From contig JAZKFP010000212.1 of the NCBI GenBank assembly GCA_040386355.1, forward strand, positions 1 to 9,973: a stretch of 9,973 nucleotides of DNA. The letters run 5' to 3'. The notes below the pieces were generated by a model. The model was not told the DNA's origin. It saw only the letters and a list, made by a program, of their open reading frames with translations, and did not search any database. Positions 6,077 to 9,973 of the stretch are shown in pieces; the first letter of the stretch is position 1, and each line of letters starts with the position of its first letter. The stretch is from JAZKFP01 sp040386355 (GTDB lineage Bacteria; Pseudomonadota; Gammaproteobacteria; Pseudomonadales; UBA6940). The translations under genes were made by a program, and so were the position numbers.

Positions 6077-7444
6077 TTAATTTACTTTATAGGTTTTTTC
6101 TCGCATCGCCTGGCACCCCAATGGCTGACCTTGGGGCTGACCAATCCACTCGTCTGCATAATGCGCCAACTGACCATTTACCCAAGTTCCGACAATTTTA
6201 GATCGAAATTGTTTTTGCAAAAATGGCGACCAACCACATCGATAAGCAGGAGGTTGCGCAGGTTGCGGAGATCCAATTAAATCGACTAACGCTAAATCTG
6301 CCCAATACCCTTCACGAAGATAGCCTCTTTTTTCAATTCCGTAGAGATTAGCAACGGCATGACTAGTTTTTTCTACCACTAACGGCAAAGTAAATTCACC
6401 ATCCAACACTAATTCAAATAATGCTAACAACACATGCTGAACTAATGGCAAACCAGCAGGCGCTTGTTCAAAAGGTAAACGTTTTTCTTGCCACGTATGT
6501 GGCGCATGATCGGTTGCAATAACATCAAGCAAGCCGCTATTCACCGCTTTACGAAGTGCGGCCCGATCGGATGGAAATTTGATCGCTGGATTGCATTTAA
6601 TAAGATTGCCTAAGCTTGCGTAATCATCCGAAGTAAAAGTTAAATGATGTACACAGACTTCTGCGGTAATCCGTTTGCTTTTAGCTTGAGTAAATAAAGC
6701 TAATTCTTTTTCAGTCGTAAGATGTAATACATGTAGACGTGCATCAAACTTTTTTGCTAAACCAACAGCGAGTGAACTCGAAGCGTAACACGCCTCAGCG
6801 GAACGAATATGGGGGTGATCTTGAATTTGAAGAGGCCGTTTTAATTCCTCCTGAAGACTTTTTTGATTGCGCTCAATCGTTGGACTGTCTTCGCAATGCG
6901 TGACAATTAATACGGGCGAATGCTGAAAAATCTTTTCTAACGCAACAGGGTTTTGAACTAATAAATTTCCTGTGCTTGCCCCCATAAATACTTTTAAACC
7001 AGCGCAAGCTTCACGATCTAGATTCTTAATTTCTTCCAAATTATGTTCAGTCGCGCCAAAATAAAATGCGTAATTTCCCCAGCTACGATTTGCGGCTCTT
7101 TTATATTTATCACGTAACGCGTGTCGATTGGTTGTAGCGGGCGCCGTATTGGGCATTTCCATAAATGAGGTTACGCCGCCAGCAACTGCGGCACGTGATT
7201 CCGATGCAAAGTCTGCTTTTAATGGGAAACCTGGTTCACGAAAATGTACTTGGTCATCAATCATTCCAGGAATTAAAAATAATCCCTTAGCATCAATTTC
7301 TTTATCCACTTTGACAGAAGAAATAGACGATTCAATACGAGCGATTCTGCCGTCTTGAATGAGACAATCACCAGAAAAAATTTTGCCTTCATTTACAACT
7401 TGTGCATTTTTTATTAAATAACTAAGTGCAGAAGATTGACTCAT
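6077..7444 (-). CDS. pyrC: Dihydroorotase (DDQVHFREPG-type)
   Basis: Cyclises carbamoyl-aspartate to dihydroorotate in pyrimidine synthesis, in the cytosol. It is 455 residues, about normal for the long dihydroorotase form, an amidohydrolase TIM barrel. Visible signatures are PGMIDDQVHFREPG (59-72), MEMPNT (95-100), GLKVFMGASTGNLLV (149-163), THCED (182-186), HVLHLTT with H241, CVHHLTF (264-270), CNPAIK (284-289) and ATDHAPHTWQEK with D312. The first His of the usual HxH metal motif is Gln65 here. I recall the same DDQVHFREPG in a whole subfamily common in Bacteroidetes and some gammaproteobacteria, so it is not a lesion, but the assignment as dihydroorotase rather than another cyclic amidohydrolase rests on the family. 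The ATG start has AGAGGG (7453-7458) 8 bases upstream. It may be co-transcribed with the peptidase gene downstream. Confidence 0.92.
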   Translation of the reverse strand: MSQSSALSYLIKNAQVVNEGKIFSGDCLIQDGRIARIESSISSVKVDKEIDAKGLFLIPGMIDDQVHFREPGFPLKADFASESRAAVAGGVTSFMEMPNTAPATTNRHALRDKYKRAANRSWGNYAFYFGATEHNLEEIKNLDREACAGLKVFMGASTGNLLVQNPVALEKIFQHSPVLIVTHCEDSPTIERNQKSLQEELKRPLQIQDHPHIRSAEACYASSSLAVGLAKKFDARLHVLHLTTEKELALFTQAKSKRITAEVCVHHLTFTSDDYASLGNLIKCNPAIKFPSDRAALRKAVNSGLLDVIATDHAPHTWQEKRLPFEQAPAGLPLVQHVLLALFELVLDGEFTLPLVVEKTSHAVANLYGIEKRGYLREGYWADLALVDLIGSPQPAQPPAYRCGWSPFLQKQFRSKIVGTWVNGQLAHYADEWIGQPQGQPLGCQAMREKTYKVN

Positions 7445-7470
7445 TGGAATATCCCTCTAAAACGCAGTGT

Positions 7471-7610
7471 CATACTAAATACAAAATTTTTTTCCGGTAG
7501 GCGCATATGAAATGAGCTCGCGGAGCATACCCTCTTTATTAATAAAAGGGGGTATGTGAGCAAGCGAATGATTATGCAACACCCCGGAAAATAATTTTGT
7601 GTTTAGTATG
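7471..7610. repeat. 140-bp long inverted repeat, MITE-like or structured RNA element
   Basis: The terminal arms are 7471-7497 and 7584-7610, both 27 bp, inverted with 25 of 27 matching; they begin CATACTAAA and end CCGG. Inside there are further inverted pairs centred on the same point: GCATA (7503-7507) with TATGC (7573-7577), and CATACCC (7526-7532) with GGGTATG (7550-7556) around an AT-rich tip. The whole element can fold into one long imperfect hairpin. It fills nearly all the 175-bp gap between fdx and pyrC. It has no open frame and no clear target-site duplication. There is no T-run directly after the apical stem, so it is not a simple terminator, though it may affect the fdx 3' end or pyrC expression. 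Confidence 0.85.
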
Positions 7611-7619
7611 AAGAATAAA

Positions 7620-7958
7620 TTAATGACTTTCCGACACCTGATTTATCGTATACCTTGGAATTTCAATCTCTAAATCGGTAGTTGAAATTTTAGACTGACA
7701 GCTTAGACGAGAATCGGGTTCTAATCCCCAGGCTTTATCCAATAAATCTTCTTCTAATTCATCGGCTGCGTTTAAACTGCGAAATCCTTCGCGAACAATG
7801 ACATGACATGTTGTACAGGCGCAGGCTTTTTCACAAGCATGTTCAATATTAATATTATTTTTTAACGCTACATCTAAAATAGTTTCGCCAATTTGTGCTT
7901 CAACAACCGCACCTTCTGGACAAAATATTGCATGTGGCAAAAAAGTGAGCTTAGGCAT
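7620..7958 (-). CDS. fdx: ISC-type [2Fe-2S] ferredoxin
   Basis: Electron carrier of the ISC iron-sulfur assembly pathway, cytosolic, 112 residues (E. coli Fdx has 111) and collinear throughout. Cluster ligands are Cys42, Cys48, Cys51 and Cys87 in the C-x5-C-x2-C...C pattern (HACEKACACTTCH and LSCQ); Cys46 is the extra conserved cysteine of ISC ferredoxins. Further family blocks are DKAWGLEPDSRLSCQ and EIPRYTIN near the end. Its ATG overlaps the hscA stop as TAATG, with AGGAAA just upstream inside hscA, which points to translational coupling. The gene normally following in E. coli, iscX, is not found; a 140-bp inverted repeat begins 9 bp after the stop. Confidence 0.97.
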   Translation of the reverse strand: MPKLTFLPHAIFCPEGAVVEAQIGETILDVALKNNINIEHACEKACACTTCHVIVREGFRSLNAADELEEDLLDKAWGLEPDSRLSCQSKISTTDLEIEIPRYTINQVSESH

Positions 7959-9847
7959 TATTTATTTCCTAGCGATATTTCAATTTGATCAATGGATTTG
8001 CCGCTTAACGCTCGACGAATTCTCTCATCCATACGGCGGCCTGCAAAGGGCTCAGTTAAATGATTTAACACTTCGGTTTGTTCGGTAATTTTATCGGTTT
8101 GCGTTGTTGTCATTATCTGCTGAAGATCGGTCATAGCCTGCTTAATCCGTTGGCGTTCCTCATCGTCCAGTAAATGTGCATCTTCTTCAATGGCTGAATG
8201 AATCGCTGTTAATAATTGTTCAGCATCCAAACGTTTCTCTGCCAAAATACGTTCCGCAACGTCTTCAGCTGCGTATTGTACGCCTGCTTTTAACATCGAA
8301 ATTATTGCACTTTCTTCTAAGCCACTCGCCGGATTAATTTGAATGTGGGTTTTAATATTTGTTTCAGTTTCTTCCGCAGAAACGGTTAATAGACCATCTA
8401 CATCTACCGTAAAAGTCACTTCAATACGCGCAGCTCCAGCAACCATCGGCGGAATACCTTGCAAAATAAATTGTCCTAACGAACGACAGTGTTCAACCTG
8501 CTCTCGTTCACCTTGCACAATATGAATTGATAATGCAGTTTGACCATCTTGATAAGTAGTGAATTTTTGCGCACGAGTAACTGGAAGCGGCGTATTTCTT
8601 GGGATAATTTTTTCTACCAAACCACCCATGGTTTCAATGCCAAGTGATAATGGCGTTACATCTAGCAGCAGTCGTTGATTGTCAGTCACTTCACTAAGTT
8701 GACGCGCTTGATAACCAGCACCCAATGCAACCACAATATCTGGATCTACATTATGCAAAGGTTCACGACCAAACCATTGCGTTAATAATGTTTGAACTAA
8801 ATTAAGTCGCGTTGAGCCACCGACTAAAATAATATGATTAATATCTTTTTTTAAAAGCTTTGCATCTAATAAAGCTGCGTCACAGATTTTTAAGGTACGT
8901 TGAATTAATTTTTCTGCAACTTGATTTAATATTTCACGTGTTAAAATAATTGAATGATTTCGCCATGTTACTTTAATAGAATTTTCAATACTTAATGCTT
9001 CTTTGGCTTGACGCATTCGTTGACGTAAAGCAAGTTTGTCTTGCAATAATGCAATTTCATTTGTATGCGCAATTATTTCAGGCGATTGATATAACCAATA
9101 TTCTACCAACGCATCATCAATATCATCACCACCTAAGGCTGTATCACCTGCAGTCGCTAAAACTTCAAAAACTGAAGCTTGCAATGACAAAATAGACACA
9201 TCAAATGTACCGCCCCCGAGATCATAAACAAGATAAGTGCCTTGTACTTCTTGTTCCAATCCATACGCTAATGCTGCAGCAGTCGGTTCATTTAGTAAAC
9301 GTAATGTTTGCATGCCGGCTAATCGCATTGCATCACGCGTGGCTTGACGTTGTGCTTCATCAAAATAAGCAGGTACCGTTACTACTGCGCTGCTAACCTT
9401 GCGACCTTGATTCGATTGCAGCTCAACATTTTTTTTTAAAGTTTTTAATATTTGTGCGGAAACTTCAATGGCTGAGATTAAACCATGAGGCGTTTTTAAA
9501 CGCGGTAATTTTGGATCGGACAAATCCCAACGATGTTGCTCATTTGCTGGAATATCCGCTGAAGATTTTCCCATAAAACGTTTTATCGATGTAATTAAAA
9601 CACCTTCTGTATTGTTTGCTTGTGCAGCAATAGCGTCGCTTCCTACTAGGATTTCATTTACACCATAAAATATGGCTGAAGCTAATAAAGGACCGTCGCC
9701 TTGATTAATCGGTTGCCATTTTTTTAATGGATTGATTAAAGATTCAACAGCCGCAACTGCTAACGAATGCGTTGTTCCTAAATCAATACCAATAACCGTA
9801 CCGGTTTTATATTTTTGGCTAGGTTCAGATATAGATAATAAAGCCAC
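7958..9847 (-). CDS. hscA: Fe-S assembly chaperone HscA (Hsp70 family)
   Basis: Specialised Hsp70 that, with co-chaperone HscB, binds the scaffold IscU and promotes cluster transfer. It is 629 residues (E. coli 616). The N-terminus MALLSISEP matches E. coli MALLQISEP, which confirms the GTG start at 9847; AAGGAG stands about 6 bases before it. ATPase motifs: GIDLGTTHS (20-28, where most Hsp70s have TNS), VPAYFDEAQRQATRDA (158-173), NEPTAAALAYGLE (186-198), DLGGGTFD (209-216) and GGSTR (343-347). The linker is LLLDVTPLSLGIETMGG (393-409). The substrate-binding domain has QKFTTYQDGQTALSIHIVQGERE and ends in a helical lid with RRMDERIRRALSGKSID. This pattern separates HscA from DnaK. It overlaps fdx by 1 bp. 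No hscB is adjacent within the window. Confidence 0.97.
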   Translation of the reverse strand: MALLSISEPSQKYKTGTVIGIDLGTTHSLAVAAVESLINPLKKWQPINQGDGPLLASAIFYGVNEILVGSDAIAAQANNTEGVLITSIKRFMGKSSADIPANEQHRWDLSDPKLPRLKTPHGLISAIEVSAQILKTLKKNVELQSNQGRKVSSAVVTVPAYFDEAQRQATRDAMRLAGMQTLRLLNEPTAAALAYGLEQEVQGTYLVYDLGGGTFDVSILSLQASVFEVLATAGDTALGGDDIDDALVEYWLYQSPEIIAHTNEIALLQDKLALRQRMRQAKEALSIENSIKVTWRNHSIILTREILNQVAEKLIQRTLKICDAALLDAKLLKKDINHIILVGGSTRLNLVQTLLTQWFGREPLHNVDPDIVVALGAGYQARQLSEVTDNQRLLLDVTPLSLGIETMGGLVEKIIPRNTPLPVTRAQKFTTYQDGQTALSIHIVQGEREQVEHCRSLGQFILQGIPPMVAGAARIEVTFTVDVDGLLTVSAEETETNIKTHIQINPASGLEESAIISMLKAGVQYAAEDVAERILAEKRLDAEQLLTAIHSAIEEDAHLLDDEERQRIKQAMTDLQQIMTTTQTDKITEQTEVLNHLTEPFAGRRMDERIRRALSGKSIDQIEISLGNK

Positions 9848-9918
9848 AAATACTCCTTAATAACTTCCGCAGATTGATTTTCCTAAAACACTTTTAAATA
9901 TTGAATCAGTAATAGGCT
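9848..9918 (-). promoter_or_regulatory. Upstream region and ribosome binding site of hscA
   Basis: TAAGGAGT (9852-9859, minus strand) is a near-ideal Shine-Dalgarno for the GTG start. The rest of this stretch is AT-rich without an open frame. A TTGAAC (9921-9926, minus strand), lying inside the repeat, could act as a -35, but the -10 at suitable spacing (CAATAT) is poor, so a promoter is only a possibility. Confidence 0.5.
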
Positions 9919-9973
9919 GCGTTCAACACGGGCGAATGATTATTCGCCCCTACAAACAATCATCACTTTCCTA
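9919..9973 (+). repeat. Dispersed palindromic repeat, copy 3 (may continue past the window)
   Basis: It starts GCGTTC (9919-9924), then GGGCGAATGATTATTCGCCC (9930-9949), a 20-bp palindrome with one mismatch pair, then CTACAAACAAT and TTTCCTA at the window edge. Over 46 bases it matches copy 1 at 39 positions. It sits about 70 bp upstream of hscA, between hscA and whatever precedes it. Confidence 0.8.

Noticed and set aside
8995..9396. Plus-strand open frames of about 60 residues within hscA, and similar frames within rmuC, pyrC, the peptidase gene and the LRR gene
   Set aside because: They lie antisense to well-supported genes, have no ribosome sites or recognisable motifs, and read as low-complexity shadows of the real frames.
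7958..9847. The Hsp70 as DnaK
   Set aside because: The N-terminal MALLSISEP, the linker LLLDVTPLSLGIETMGG, the QKFTTYQDGQ block and the coupled ISC ferredoxin gene identify HscA.

Overview
The window is an AT-rich stretch of a gammaproteobacterial chromosome. FolD, HscA and the ISC-type ferredoxin are close to their E. coli counterparts residue by residue. A 681-residue leucine-rich-repeat (LRR) protein with a basic, nuclear-signal-like N-terminus and an acidic C-terminus suggests a host-associated lineage in or near the Legionellales (Legionella, Coxiella or Berkiella-like). That placement is an inference from gene style and composition, not from a marker gene.

Left part, plus strand (1-3484): folD (one-carbon/folate metabolism); a 99-residue unrecognised small protein followed by a clear rho-independent terminator; about 170 bp of non-coding DNA holding an 8-bp direct repeat with an 11-bp period; then the LRR gene. 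The LRR gene has an exact 44-residue super-repeat of two alternating 22-residue LRR types and a C-terminal module of unknown function. It is the most effector-like gene here and the best candidate for undescribed biology.

Middle and right part, minus strand (3481-9847, read right to left): hscA and fdx, the chaperone and ferredoxin end of the ISC iron-sulfur assembly operon, joined by a TAATG stop/start overlap; a 140-bp long inverted repeat where iscX might have been expected; pyrC (a dihydroorotase of the DDQVHFREPG type); an exported M23-type metallopeptidase; and rmuC, which converges on the LRR gene with a 4-bp overlap of the coding ends.

Non-coding structure: two repeat families are visible. 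One is a palindromic dispersed repeat, GGGCGAATRATTATTCGCCC followed by CTAC, present three times (a head-to-head pair between rmuC and the peptidase gene, and one copy upstream of hscA that runs to the window edge). The other is the 140-bp hairpin or MITE-like element between fdx and pyrC, with 27-bp terminal inverted repeats matching at 25 of 27 positions. No tRNA, rRNA, CRISPR array or transposase gene was seen.
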